DNA of 64,000 nt, taken from positions 107,520,263 through 107,584,262 of the forward strand of contig CM054059.1 in the NCBI GenBank assembly GCA_028641055.1, given 5' to 3'. This DNA comes from Alopecurus myosuroides. Taxonomy: Eukaryota > Streptophyta > Magnoliopsida > Poales > Poaceae. Of the stretch, positions 36,357 through 48,531 are shown piece by piece (the first letter of the stretch is position 1; each line of letters starts with the position of its first letter). Under the pieces are notes generated by a model. That model ran no database searches and had not been told where the DNA came from. It was given only the letters and a program-made list of their open reading frames with translations. The position numbers and the translations under genes are program-made.

Positions 36357-37155
36357 GCAAAATAAATCATCGAGGCTTAATTGATTTTTTTTGTTTTCAG
36401 TCTTATGAATGCGTGAGCATGTGCCAAATCGATTCTAGCGAAACAATCAGAGGGAGATACCACAATGTCATACTCTTCTATGAATAAAACAATGCAAGCA
36501 AACATTTATACGACATGCTATCTTATATTAATAAGTTGGAACTAAACACAGATGAACTACTAGGCATCAATTAAATAACATACACCTTACGCGAACAAAC
36601 TAAGCGCGTTCACATGGATGAGTATATGTACAAAAATAAAAAAAATAGAGTTCATACCATCCTCTCACCACAACTTGAATTGTCTTAAATCATCATTGCT
36701 GCTCTTCACACATGTGAATGAATAATATAGAATGATAACCAAACTCCAACGGAGACACTGAAGTCCAATGAACGCTACAACAAACTTTACAAAACCAAAG
36801 AAGAACAAAAAATATTTTTGGGTTTTCGAATTTAAAACAAGAACAGAAGAAACAAGCAAATAAAGCAAAATGTTTTATTTATTTTTGAAAACTAAACCAA
36901 AACGATAAAGTAAGACAAACCAACAAAAGAAACCTAAGCAGCAAATAAAGAGAAACAACATAAATATTTTTTGTCTTTTTGTGTTTTCGAAAGCAAGAAC
37001 AAGTCAACAAAAACAAGAGAAACAAAAGAAGCAAAAACAAGCGAAAGAAACAAAAGCATACATATACAAAGAACTGATGGAAACAGGATATAAAGATGAG
37101 TGTGATGTCGGTGTACCTCCCCCCCCCAAGCTTAGGCTTTTGGCCTATGTGGAGA
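36357..37155 (-). other. A2 3' non-coding region, part 2
   Basis: Picks up the A2 sequence after element D and corresponds to A1 13005-13884. A/C-rich on the plus strand with AAATATTTTTTGTC-like repeats. Ends at a sharp loss of similarity to A1 near the stop of the downstream ORF (gagatcaatcac shared, then unrelated). Confidence 0.7.
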
Positions 37156-38282
37156 TCAATCACGGCACGAGAAGTATCCCCACTGTGGTGGGTTGTCCCT
37201 CGCATGGTCGTACTCGGGCGCCCAAGGAGAAGATGAAGCAGCATGCGCATAGTCATAACTGGAGTGCTCGTATGGGATACTCGCAGTGTCAGAGGGCTGA
37301 AAGAAATCACTATCGTGTCCCTCTCCGGCATCCTCCCCATGCTGGGGGTGGTGCTCAATGTATGTGTCCAGGTCACTCTCAGAAAGCATCCATCCTTGCC
37401 TGTCATTAAGATTAAACAAAAGAGGTGCAAGCAAAAGTAGTTCTCTAACAGTTTTAGTCACTCTCCACCCGGATTGTTTGGAGAAAGTTATTCTGTAAGA
37501 TATATTGTTTAGGTGAGCATGGGTAGAGAGAAACTTATGTTGAATCATGGAAACAAGGTCCATCCTCTCTAAAGGAAACTGCAGGTCTAAAGGGTGTGGC
37601 TCCACACCATGCAAAGCTAGCAAGCGTGAGGCAATAAGACCTCCAAAACTTCCGCCCTTTTCACGGTTAAGTGAGAGACAGTAAGCAATTAAAGAACCGA
37701 ATTTATAAGACCTATCACGTTGTAGGGCAGCTGAGATAAAAGCCAGATCATAAACAAATAGCTTGTTGGCAGTTTTTCTAGTTAACACACATTTAGAAAT
37801 AAAATAAGCAAAGTATCGAATGCTAGGGAGTTGAATTTCTCGTATTTTACCACTCTCCCCCGTGAAGCTTCTGCCTTGGAAAATCTCCTCATATAAATCT
37901 AGCAGTGGTTTAGGCTGCCTCTTATTTTCTCACAGGAACCCCATTCTGGTACCTTGATAGATGCACAAAAATGACTGAAAAGCAAGTCTACAGCTTTGTT
38001 ATAAATTTTGTAATGGACCATAGGGTTAGTTGAAGACCATCTAAAGCGAAAGTTCTGCACCACACACATATTTATTTTAACATGTTGGGTAGGTTCATCC
38101 TCAATGAAGCGCTCCAATCCTGCATTATGCACAAGAGTATAGAAATCCTGCAGAATTCCCGGAACACGCATGAATTCCTGGCATGGATAGACCAATGGAA
38201 ACACTCTTTCTTCACGGTGCATATTCATGACCTCATTTAACTCCAACTCATGCTTGTTTAGTTGATACACATTGTGCTCCAT
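37156..38282 (-). pseudogene. A2 ORF downstream of protease (Athila ORF1 / env-position type)
   Basis: ATG at 38282 follows a possible 3' splice site (TTCAG|AG). The frame runs to a frameshift near 37900 and resumes to TGA at 37156-37158. Text shared with A1 at the same places includes ...IEDEPTQ (A1 MEDESPQ), SGKIREIQLPSIRYFAYFI, and an acidic tail. By eye only about a third of residues match A1, although DNA on both sides is about 85% or more alike. The A2 version has fewer breaks. Function unknown; ATHILA ORF-1-like by position. Confidence 0.55.
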
Positions 38283-39254
38283 CTCTGAATTTTTTCAACA
38301 ATCATCACAAAAATTGATTTCAAGCAACTATAAGGTGGAAACTACCATAGAGACTTATAGGGGAGCTAAACATGCATCAAAACTGTATTATTTCAACTCA
38401 AATCAAGTATGCAAACTCACATAAGCTGTCACCTACAGTATCAAAACACTCAATAAATACTCCACCAAACAAAATTCTAATTGGATAATCGGAGGAGTCA
38501 CATACCGGAGAGCAAATACACCAAATTTTAGCACAAATGATGGGCTGAGCAAAGAGATCGAAAAATCCCGAGGAAGAACAACAAAAACACAAGTTCCAGG
38601 AAATGTTTTGAGTTTGTGGGGTGAGAGAGGAATCTTTGGCAGGGGAAAGAGTTAGTGGAGGGCCAAGGGGCCCCACACCATACCCAGGCGCCACCAGGGG
38701 GGCTGACCGCGCCACCCTGTGGTGTGCTTGACTGGTGGGCCCCCTGGGGTCTCCCAGGTGGCTCTCTGCCTCATTTTTAACGTAAAAATGTATTATAATT
38801 TTTCTGGAATTTTTCGAGAAACTTTATTTTCGAGGTTTTTTCAGAATTTAATAATTAATTATAAACCTGGAAAACAATTATGAAAAGGTGGAAAACAAAA
38901 CCAAAACCATAACTACGTAGGTTCTAAAACATTCTAATGTGTAAATACCCTTTGAAAACAAAGGCAGGAGTGGTGAAAACAAAGTTATGGGTGGTGAAAA
39001 CAAACATAACATGGTGAAAACAAAAGAAGTCATTGTGAAAACAAAAGTATGGATAGTGGAAACATGATTGTACTAAAATGGCAAGGTGATAACAGAAGTA
39101 ACTGTGGTGAAAACATAATGAGGAAGGTGAAAACATAGTGAAAACAATGTCCTCTTCATCCAAAATCATTTTGTTAACAAGGGTGATCAAGCCTTGTTAT
39201 CAGAACAATTTTATATGAAGCAAAACCTTGCATATCACTAAATAATTATGTCAC
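38283..39254 (-). other. A2 spacer in place of RT-RNase H-integrase
   Basis: Matches A1 14998-15922. Contains the GGTGAAAACAAA repeat array (about 38935-39150) and no coding signal for RT or integrase. Confidence 0.7.
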
Positions 39255-39596
39255 CTCAAGCTTGGTAGACATAGTCCCAATCATAATGATTTCATATTCT
39301 TTTGGTGGCATTGGAATGGGACAATAAAATTCTCCAATTTTGTTGGTCTCAATATTCAATTGAATTTAAACCATATCTTCTATCAATCTTCTTGGGAAAA
39401 TAAACAGTATGCTCTTTATCATTAACATTAAAAGTTACTTTTCCTTGATTGCAATCAATAACAGCTCCTGCAGTGTTAAGAAAAAGGTTTCCCAAGAATA
39501 ATAGACATATTATCATCTTCAGACATTTCCAACATAACAAAATCAGTTAATATCAAACAACTAGTAGCAACTTGAACATGAACATTCTCACATATA
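39255..39596 (-). pseudogene. A2 protease C-terminal remnant
   Basis: The minus strand encodes FLNTAGAVIDCNQGKVTFNV and the IMIGTMST-like end seen in A1 before its stop. It is interrupted at 39597 by the TGTAACA LTR. The rest of gag-protease is outside the window. Confidence 0.6.
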
Positions 39597-40569
39597 TGTA
39601 ACATCCCAAGTATGAAAATACCCCTAGAATGTTTGATTTCAGGTTTAATTAAAGTATTGCATCATGTCATCATGTTTATTTCATTGTTTGCATTTGTTTT
39701 GCATCTGTTTTTATTCTGTTTTCATAATGAAACTCAAACAATTTCAAATGCTTTATTTCATACTTGCTCTGTTACAACCTTTTAAATAAAAATCTCAAAT
39801 AAAAACAACCAATTGTTGTCATATTGATCAATTAATAAAATGGTGGTTTTATTTCAATTAAATATTTCCCAAATTGCTTTCAAATTCAAATCAAAACATT
39901 CAAACAGCACCATTTTTCAAATTGTGAAAAATACCAAAACAAATGTACTCATTTGTTTCCAATTAAACTCATTGGATTACATAATTACAAATCTTGTTTT
40001 AAATAACCAATTATTAGCCAAACTTTATTCAAATTCAAACCAATTTACAAAACAGCAATAAATTTGACTTTTCAAAAACCAAGTTGACTTTATGGTAGAT
40101 GTTGAACTAACAAATTCACATGATTTTTTTCCAAAATTTTAGCAACTCAAAAACCCATCAATTGCTTCCTTTTTCTTTTTGCTACAAAAAAAACTGCAGA
40201 GCAAAAAAAAAAAAAAGGAGAAAGCCAGCGCGCGCGGCAGCTAGCACCCAGCCCAGCCCATCTTTTCACTTATCCCTCCCGCGCGGCCCAGTTTTTCAGC
40301 CCGGTACCGTTTCGTTCTTTTTTTCCATCTTCGTGCTCGTGTACGGCGCGCATCGCGCGGTGCCACGGTGGCAGACGGGCGCGCCGACGGCCAGGAGCTC
40401 GCCTAGGCCGCTATAAGTACCCCCCTAGACCCCCTGGCGCCGCCTAACCCTAGTTTCCCTCGCTCCCCGAGCTCGCGCCGCCATTCTTCCCTCTCCTCGC
40501 ATCGATCTCCACCTCCTGAACATCACCGGAGAAGCCCGTTGTCTGAACTCCGATGGCCACCTCCACAGC
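39597..40569 (+). mobile_element. LTR (TGTAACATCC-type), partial, cut by element E
   Basis: Starts TGTAACATCC after atata (39592-39596, its presumed target duplication). AT-rich first part, A run at about 40205-40218, GC-rich patch, then CTATAAGTACCC (about 40411) and CCTAACCCTAG. Element E begins at 40570, preceded by acagc. The layout matches the minus-strand LTR at 1-3537. It carries no ORF of note. Confidence 0.6.
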
Positions 40570-41046
40570 TGATGGAGGGATAATAACCCGGTAGGCCAAC
40601 TCCAAGGTGTAACCTGGCCCAAGGGACACGGCGCAGGATCCGGCTAAGGATAATGAAACTTCTGGAAGGCCCAAAGTTTGTAGGCCTCGTAACCCGGATT
40701 GTGGGTTGCGGTAAGGAAAGCTAGGGTTTGTAAGCAGTGTCCGGGTAGGATTCAGGGTGCGCCTTGGAGGGCAAGTCAGGAGGGTACGGTGCTTTATAAA
40801 CCGACCCCTACGTCTAGTTTGGAGAGATCTAAGAACCCTAGCAATATCGCTTGATATCGAGCATCCAGTGTAACCCGAGAGTTGAGTTATTATATTAAGA
40901 TCGGAGACTCGGCGACTTTGATTGCCGGCTACCAGATCGATTACTATCATGTTTTCCTCTGAGCTAAACCCTCTCCCAAACGCCTGTGTCGTCTTGCCCC
41001 AAGATCAGTTACCCCCGGTAACATCTGCCGTGATTACCCCACGACA
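40570..41046 (+). repeat. E 5' LTR (477 bp)
   Basis: TGATGGAGGG...CCACGACA. TATA box GCTTTATAAACC at about 40791. Same family as F (477/478 bp) and the E/G LTR (481 bp). The ATG at 40949 and its frame are shared with F and G. Confidence 0.85.
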
Positions 41047-41048
41047 GT

Positions 41049-41066
41049 TGGCGCCCACCATGGGGC
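41049..41066 (+). other. E primer-binding site
   Basis: TGGCGCCCACCATGGGGC, two bases after the LTR. G has TGGCGCCCACCGTGGGGC. It is translated in the gag frame (QLAPTMG in E, QLAPTVG in F and G). Confidence 0.7.
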
Positions 41067-42575
41067 CTGCGTCCAAAGGTGTTTACATCACGGGAGAAGC
41101 TCGGAAGAACATGGAGAATCTCGTCATAGGCGAGATCTACGTCGACCACGAAGGAGAGAAGATGGTGGACGATTCCCGCTGGGGGCCAGAATCGGATCAC
41201 CTCGAATCCGGATCTGTCGTGACAATCGGCCGGATCAGCATCTTCATCGGTATGGTATGTACTTCCGGTTCGATCCCTGACAATTTTGGATCTGATTCTG
41301 TGTCAGGGAGGCTACCTATATCCAATCAGATAGAGAAGAATCAATTGGAACAACAGATCAGATAGAAGAACCCATCACGAAGGGAGAACAGCCGGAGGAG
41401 CCAGCATGGACCCCGCGTGACCAGGTCGGTGGAGAGGATGATACCGAGTCTATCAGGGATCTGCTGGATAACCGGTATGAGGAGAATAACAGCGAAGAAG
41501 AACAGCATGAATTCACACCAAGCATCGTACGCCGAGTTGCGGTCTACACGGCTCCCGCGGCCAACCTCAACCAAGAGAACGCAACCGCGGCAGCAGTCGG
41601 GGCGGCTCAGGCATTGGCCCAGCAGCAGGGCGCGGCTAACGGAAACCCGGTTCTGACTCGGGTTGATGGAGAGTCGGCATCAGTGACCAGCCGCGCAGCA
41701 GACGAGGATTTGCACGCAAATACGTTCGGATTCCTGGGAAACCGGACACCAAGGGCGGGTCCTTCGAACCCGCGTCACCCGGCCTTATTCGATAATAATC
41801 TGATCCTAGACCCCACGGTTCTTGCTACGGTTATCACTCCAGAAAACGCAGCAGAGCGTGTCAGGGATCTGGATGTGGCTCGTCGTGCGTTGGAACAGCA
41901 GAGAAGGCAAGTGGAAGTTGAGAGACAAGGGATGGTTACACGTCAGCCCGAGCTGGATGCATTGGAAACCCAGCTCCGAGAGGAAACATCCAGAGTACAT
42001 CAAAGGCATCAAACTAGATTACCAGCAACGGGTGGGGCTATTAATCCGGCTGCTTTATTTATCACACCTCAGGATCAGCCGATACCAGTGGTGAACCAGG
42101 GAACCGCACCCCAACCGGCAATAGCGGGGGCACATCCGACAAATGAGCAGGCCGGGTTACCCCTACCACAGATTAGAGTCACAACCGGCAACGATCTACC
42201 ACCACCGCCACCATCACGATTTCGCACACCAGCAGGTCACTACAACAATCCCATGGACAACGTGTATGCAGCAACACTCGCATTGAATCAAATCCCCGTA
42301 GGAGAGTCACCCCATGCAGAAAAGACCCGGCAAGCGATCGATCTGTTGCACACTGCGGTGGCACAGCAAGCCAATTATCCGGATCATAGAAGTGGGATGC
42401 ACGGGACGCCATACGCCAGTCAGCAACAAGGGAATATCCAAACAAGTTCAGCACGGCGGAGGGAAGAGCAGCAGCAAATGCCGCCTCCTCCCCGCGTTCA
42501 GGCAGCATCAGCAGCACATGCTGTTGTGGATAGTTCCAGGGCTCGGAGGGCCGGGGCCGGGTCTGCAGCGCATGG

Positions 42576-43052
42576 TGTCGTGGGATAATCACGGCAGATG
42601 TTACCAGGGGTAACTGATCTTGGGGCAAGTCGACACAGGCGTTCGGGAGAGGGTTTAGCTCAAAGGAAGACATGATACAACTTGATATGACAGCCGGCAA
42701 TCGAAGTCGCCGGATCTCTATTCTCGATACAATAACTCGATTAGGGTTTACACTGGATACTCGATACCACTTGATATGGCTAAGGTTCTCAAATCTCTGT
42801 GTCAATCTATACCCGAGGGTCGGTTTATATAGTACCCGTACCCCCCCTAACTTATTTTACAAGACACACCCGGGTCCTACCCAGACACGGCGTGCTAACC
42901 CTAACTTTCCTTTACGACACCCATAATCCGGGTCACTAGGCCCACGAGCTTGCGCCTCCACAAACATCTTTATCCCTAGCTGTATCCTGCTCACTGTCCC
43001 TGGGCCGGGTTATTCCTCGGATCTTGGCATACCGGGTTAGCATCCCCCATCA
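42576..43052 (-). repeat. F 3' LTR (477 bp)
   Basis: The plus strand reads TGTCGTGGG...CCCCCATCA; on the minus strand TGATGGGGG...CCACGACA. TATA on the minus strand is CTATATAAACC near 42828. Minus-strand CTGGGGACTAC at 43053-43063 is the polypurine tract. Confidence 0.9.
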
Positions 43053-43428
43053 GTAGTCCCCAGAATAGCTTGGGCTTCACGGACCTCCTTGAAGCGCTTG
43101 CTATTCCCTGCAAAGATACCGATCATAGGGGCGTACGAAAACTGAGTTAAGATATCATGATATTCAGCTAGGCCTCACTCCATGGTGGCCATACAATAAC
43201 CCGGACCTTTCCTCCATATACTTGGGTCCAAATTCCTAAATCCAAACCGCAACAAGAAATGATAAGATCTCATGCTTGATAACCAGTCCTGTCATTACGG
43301 ACGAACCCCTTCCTTCCTCTGTCACGATGCCTTGCCCAACACTTGACGCACATCTTGCGAAATCTTCGTGGATAACCGTTACTCCGCAATTCCCGGCTCC
43401 TAGCCGTTAAGATAAGCTCTCCCTTGCC

Positions 43429-43438
43429 TTATAAATAG
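43429..43438 (+). promoter_or_regulatory. TATA box of the F antisense gene
   Basis: TTATAAATAG on the plus strand lies about 375 bases inside the LTR and upstream of the antisense gene. The region between (43064-43428) has no ORF. A leader exon to 43677 (CTCG|GTAAGC donor) and an acceptor TTTCGCAG before 44159 fit a 5'-leader intron. Confidence 0.65.
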
Positions 43439-44167
43439 CGCTTAGAGGGTAACCCTAAGCCCATCACCACGCCACAACTTCTCCTCTCCCTCATTGCTCC
43501 TAACACCTTCGCAGCGCCATCACGAGGAACTCGCGCCTGTTACTGACGCAAGATTAACAGCGGCCGCGCCCGCCCTTGAATCGCCTCGTGCCGCCGTCAA
43601 GCGCCACCTTTGTACCTCCATTCTTCTCATCCGAGCCGCACCGCTCGTCGCCATCACATTAAGCCCCAATCTCCTCGGTAAGCCCTTCGCAATCAATTAA
43701 TTCAGCCCCGCAGATTTTAATCCATCCAAGGTCAGATCTAGGTCATCCCGCGAATTACTTGTCCGATTGCACCAGATTAGATCGATTCAACGCTCGCCAA
43801 CCCCTTTAATTGCCTGCCTGATAGCCACAAATGATCTTCCAACCATCACTGATCACCAATTTTACTTAAAAGCCATCCGCGAACCTCTCCATCTAGATCC
43901 GTTCCTCCGCTGTTTTCCGCAAACTGCATTAACACCCGGAAAAACCCTTCTTTTCCAGCTATTTCATTTGCGGTATAAATATGGGCAACCATCCGTCATC
44001 CCCAAATACCTTTTCCTACGTAAGTGATCAACAATTTCCACAAGTGTGCTCAATACCCGGACAGTTCTCAACTTCGTACCCTCTTGATACCTTATACTCG
44101 GATATTTCAACTTTCCCGGGTCTTATTTCATACATCCTTTTCTTTTTGTGTTTCGCAGGCTGACCCC

Positions 44168-47100
44168 ATGGCTCCCAAGCGACAAGGAAAACATCCAGCT
44201 CAAGCAAGGACCACCCAAGCCATATCCGCCAATTGGGGGCGCTCCACAACCACTAAGGCCAAGTTGGACGAACTAACCGAGTTAGGCACCCTCCCCTCTC
44301 AGAAAGATATCCGCTGGAGGGTGCCAGGTAACGAAACTCATCCCACTCCCGCAGAAGACGAGGTAATCTGCTTTGTAGAGCACGTGACCCGAGGATTTCG
44401 CCCTCCGGGTCACCCTTTCTTTAGGGAGGTCTTAGATCACTACGGACTCCGGGTGTTCGACATAGGACCTAACTCTATGTTGAACATCACCCACTTCATA
44501 GTTCTGTCTGAATCGTATTTGTGCATGCCACCAAACCTGACTCTTTTCACTGAGTTATTCCAATGCAAACCGTGCCGCGAAAGCGGCGACAGGGCGCTTC
44601 TCACTTGCGGCGGGGTATCCATCCAACGCCGTAGGAATTCTTTAATGCCAACCCTCAACCTGCAATCCTGTGCCAAACATTGGCAGTTATCCTTTTTTTA
44701 CTGTCGCGATACCTCCCCCGACAGCGAGAAGAAGCTGCCGGGTTACTCAGAGACCCCCCTCAAACCCTCCGAGTCTTTCAGTGCCTTCGCACCAGACTCG
44801 GACAGGGAAGCAATCCTTCCTGCACTAGCCAAAATAGCTATTCTCTCGGCCCAAGGCCTCCTAGGGCTCAATTTGATAAAGACATGGGTCGACTTCCGAA
44901 TCCAGCCTAATTCCATCCGCACCAAATTGATGTGCGAATATTCGGGTCACACTACAGATGCACTTCGCTATTCCTCCAAAAGCTTTGCGACTGGTGACAC
45001 TATCAAGACCATCAAGAGCCTCTTGGCAGAGAAGCTGGATGTGATAAAGGGCATCTCCGGGTTACCTCCGTTTACTCGGGAAAATCCAGCTCCAACGGTA
45101 ATACCCGGCACTCATAACTTGTCTCCACATTTCAACTCGATACTGCTTCTAAACATTAACTTTATCTTTTTACCTTAGGCTGATGACCCCTTCTGGAGAG
45201 TGGACCCCCTCCCCCCCTCCAGAGACCCGGAAGAGGAGGACGAGACGACTGACGACAGCGAAGGTACTTACCCAGGATCTACATACTTTTGCTTGTATTA
45301 CTTTCCTTTCGTCTGTCTTTTTCCCAATGAATACACATCTGGCTCGCAGGGCTGGAGGACGAAGGTGGAAACAACGAGGATGACCCGGAGAGAACCGAGT
45401 CTGACCCAGAGGCAACAGCCGGAGCCAAGAGGAAAAGCAGGGGGACAGTATCCAAGGTTCCTTTTTCCTCACTATCTTCCGAATCTTACTCCTTTGACGC
45501 CATGCGAAGACTTAACCATCAATTATCAAATTCGCCGTGCTTGAAGGAACCTTTCCCCGCCAAGCGCAGGGTAACTCGGAGCTCCCCGGGTGAAGATCCC
45601 CTTAACCCGGGCATCTCCACCCCTTTAATCCCTCGTGGCAGTGCTCCTCCATCTCGTTCTTCCAACTCTCCTCAGCGCCACCCTTCTCCTAACCACCCAC
45701 GTGCCGGGCAATTCCGGGTTCCATTAGTGGTTCCTGCGAACACCTCATCTACTTCAAGTGGCGAGCTCCCATCGGATTACACCGTAAATGCTGGGTAAGT
45801 TTTTGCCTTACTATTTCTTTTTGCCTCTAGCGAACTTTCATCCGAGCCACCGTCATCATCAATAACTGCCTTTTTTCATCTTTCTTTCAGTGCTCAGGTC
45901 ACCGTCAGTGACCCGGAAAACACAGAAACGGCTAACATTCAGGTGGAGAAGCCGACTGACGACGCAGACGCCGCAACCGGAGGTGATGCAGCCACTAACC
46001 GGGAACAAGGCCCTCTGAACAATCCACTTTCCCAAACCGTCGGATCTCCTTCCTTATCGGAACCAGTAGACGAAGAGATAGAAATTCTAGATACGAAGAT
46101 GAGCCCTCCCAACCCGGACACTCAGACTGTCCGGGTCTCCACTCCAAATGCAAGGAAAACCCCCCTGCCTGATGACCAAGCTGCCGGCTCTTCCCGGACT
46201 CATTCCGATGAGTTAACGTTTGCCCAGATGCTGGAAACCCTGCGCACCTTACGAGCTAACGAGGAAAACATCCTGGGAGCCTTAATAACCAAACATGAGG
46301 TAAGTTGAACTAATGTTGCTTGTACCTTTGTCTAGTCCCCAAGTTCCGAGTGAGTTCATTCATGACTTGCTCGGGACTTTATTATACCATTGACTGATAA
46401 CCGTGCTCTTCTATCCGACTAACACTTTTTAACATCCATGCAGTCTTTCGTGACTCAATATGAGGAGAAACTTGCAAACGCCACCAAGCTCATTGAAAAA
46501 GAAATATCTTTACGCGAAGCGGCCGAGACTGAAGCCAGAAGGAATAGGCAATTAATGAAGAAGTACCGAAGAAGGGCTCACCGAGCCGAAGACGACCTGA
46601 CAAGCCTTTCTGTCGAAATTTCTGATACCTATCGTTCTTTGCTTGGTATGCTTCCTTCTCCGAGTTTATCCTTTTGACCAACAGCAAAAAATGCTTAGCT
46701 GATATATTCATTTTACTCCAGGCCCGGATGAAACCATGCCGGATGAGGATGATATTGCCAAGCTGAAGACCATGAAGAATGTTATCCGGCAGCTGTGTGC
46801 CGGAACCAGATGGATTTTGGAAGAGTTACGGTGGCCAGGTAGAGGACATGTTGACCTGAAGAGGATGCTGGACGCCTTTTCCACGATTCCTGAGTGGATT
46901 TGGCACTGGAAGCGCTCGTCCTGCCGGGTTGGAATGACCCGGGGGCTATCACTCGCCAAGGCTTACTTCCCCAAGCTCGATCTGGCAAAGCTCATGGGCG
47001 GCTTCCCCGAATTCAAGCTTGATGGTTCAAAATTCTCGCGGGAGGATTTTCAGGCTGTGCAGAAGGAGGTCCGTTACCCGGCTAGCGTGATCGCTGATGA

Positions 47101-47371
47101 ACTGGACGTCAATACTCTTGTCCCTGCTTATGATGCTGCTGGTGTGGCAATTAAGTAAGATCTTCCCGAACCATATGACATGATGGCTCGGTGGAAGGAG
47201 GAAGCTGCTGCGATAAGGGCGGAGGCTGCCAAGAAACAAGCTGAAGCCGGCTCTGCTCCTGCTGCCTCAACATCAGTCGTTCCGCCTCCTGCGGGAGCTG
47301 GCGCTGCCGATCCGGGTGTTGCTGCTACCACCAATGATGGCAAGGGTAAGGCCAAGATGAGCGCCGAGTGA
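44168..47371 (+). pseudogene. F antisense gene (Transposase_28-type), premature stop
   Basis: It runs opposite to F's pol. Exons inferred: leader to 43677; coding 44168-45097; 45179-45263; 45350 to about 45456; about 45480-45795; 45891-46299; 46444-46645; 46722-47371. Domains: N-terminal alpha/beta region (FVEHVTRGFRPPGHPFF, IVLSESYL, HWQLSFFYCRDT, TWVDFRIQPNSIRTKLM); acidic and Pro/Ser-rich linkers; coiled coil (about 46444-46640, LIEKEISLREAAETEARRN); and an all-alpha domain (IPEWIWHWKRSSCRVGMTRG). TAA at 47156-47158 removes about 70 residues of a low-complexity Ala tail. Its domains match G's closely and D's distantly. Function unknown. Its own promoter suggests independent expression. Confidence 0.65.
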
Positions 47372-48531
47372 TATATGGTTTCCGATGCCTCTTCTTAAGC
47401 GTCAGTCGGTCGACATACTTTTTGAAACAGTCATTTTTTAGGTGGTGCGCCTGTGCACCTTTGATATTTTTTCACCAGTATTTTGTAATGCACACTAAGG
47501 CCTTGATGTACTCGATGCCTGTTCCAACCTTTGTAAGTTTAAGCTCATCTATTCTCGATATCTGGTTTTATTTATTGCTCCTTTTGTGAAAACTCAATTT
47601 CCGGGTCTCATGGGTATTGACAAGCGGATTTTGCTTCGAAGTCCCCAAGCCCCCAAGACTCGGATATTTGGATTTTTGCAACTTATACAAGTAAGCCAGT
47701 TCTTTTCAAGACTTCAAGCTACCGGGCCCGGATTGCCGAGCCTAGGACACTTGATCTTGAAAAGGCAACAAAGTACTTATTGCTATTTTCACAAAGATCC
47801 ATGAGTTGTTTCACATCGGATTTGAAGTTATGCTTAATAGTCATTGAGTTTCCAGCTATTCAGCCTTATACTCTGCATAACTTGTGGTTTAGATGACCCT
47901 TTTGACTGTCTTGTACTGTAAGCCGGCTTTCGCGTGGATACCATGTTGTTACATCAATACGAAGACGCAGCCAGCCAATCCCCGTCGGGTTTCATGACTA
48001 ACTGCCATCGTAAGCGAACAAATCATGCCACTTTAATGCGAGTCACATCGAGCTTAAGTAAGAGTAGCCAAGAAATTTGGACTTCTTTGTCCGGTTATAA
48101 GATTGTAGCCGTACTCGTTTGCGAGTAATCGGCCCTTATAACTCATAGGCATCGTGGCCGGGTCTTTGAGTTTGTAACTGTGCTATTTAAGCGATCAGCC
48201 CCCAAGACCTAGATATACGCATCGTACTGAGAATACATAACCTGATAACAACCATCTCTTTTCTTGATAACCATCTCTTTACTTGATATGAAAAACTGAT
48301 AACAACTATCTCTTTTCTTGATAACCATCTCTTTACTTGATATGAAAAACTGATAACAACTATCTCTTTTCTTGATAACCATCTCTTTACTTGATATGAA
48401 AAATGTAGGTCAGCAAGCCGCCTCATTAAAAACCCGTCCAGTCCCCAAAGGTGCCCTGGATAGGAAAAGAGTACGTCAGAAAACCTGCTGCCTATTACAT
48501 CGTGCAATTCCACTTGCCAATATAGTCTTTA
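47372..48531 (-). other. F 3' non-coding region after pol
   Basis: Shares text with E (55133-56124) and G (60201-61262), including GTGCACAGGCGCACC (about 47442-47456). Holds a 54-bp x 3 repeat at 48242-48403. No gene. Confidence 0.75.
48242..48403 (+). repeat. 54-bp x 3 tandem repeat
   Basis: Unit TGATAACAAC(C/T)ATCTCTTTTC plus TTGATAACCATCTCTTTACT and TGATATGAAAAAC. Each unit has an internal half-repeat (CTTGATAACCATCTCTTT). E and G carry only a single GATGGTTATCAAG word, so expansion is specific to F. An ORF across it is just the repeat translated. Confidence 0.85.

Larger units (their letters stand above)
20947..39596 (-). mobile_element. Element A2: same family as A1, split by element D and cut at 39597
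   Basis: Minus-strand order, read right to left: protease remnant (39596-39255), spacer, ORF downstream (38282-37156), 3' non-coding (37155-36357, then 23475-22308 across element D), polypurine tract, 3' LTR (22292-20947). At 39597 the protease-coding region is cut by a TGTAACA-type LTR, so the 5' half lies outside the window. RT, RNase H and integrase are missing with the same overall plan as A1. Non-coding parts are roughly 85-90% like A1 by eye. Confidence 0.8.

Noticed and set aside
48187..48513. Minus-strand ORF with an 18-residue repeat
   Set aside because: Translation of the 54-bp repeat. No counterpart in E or G.
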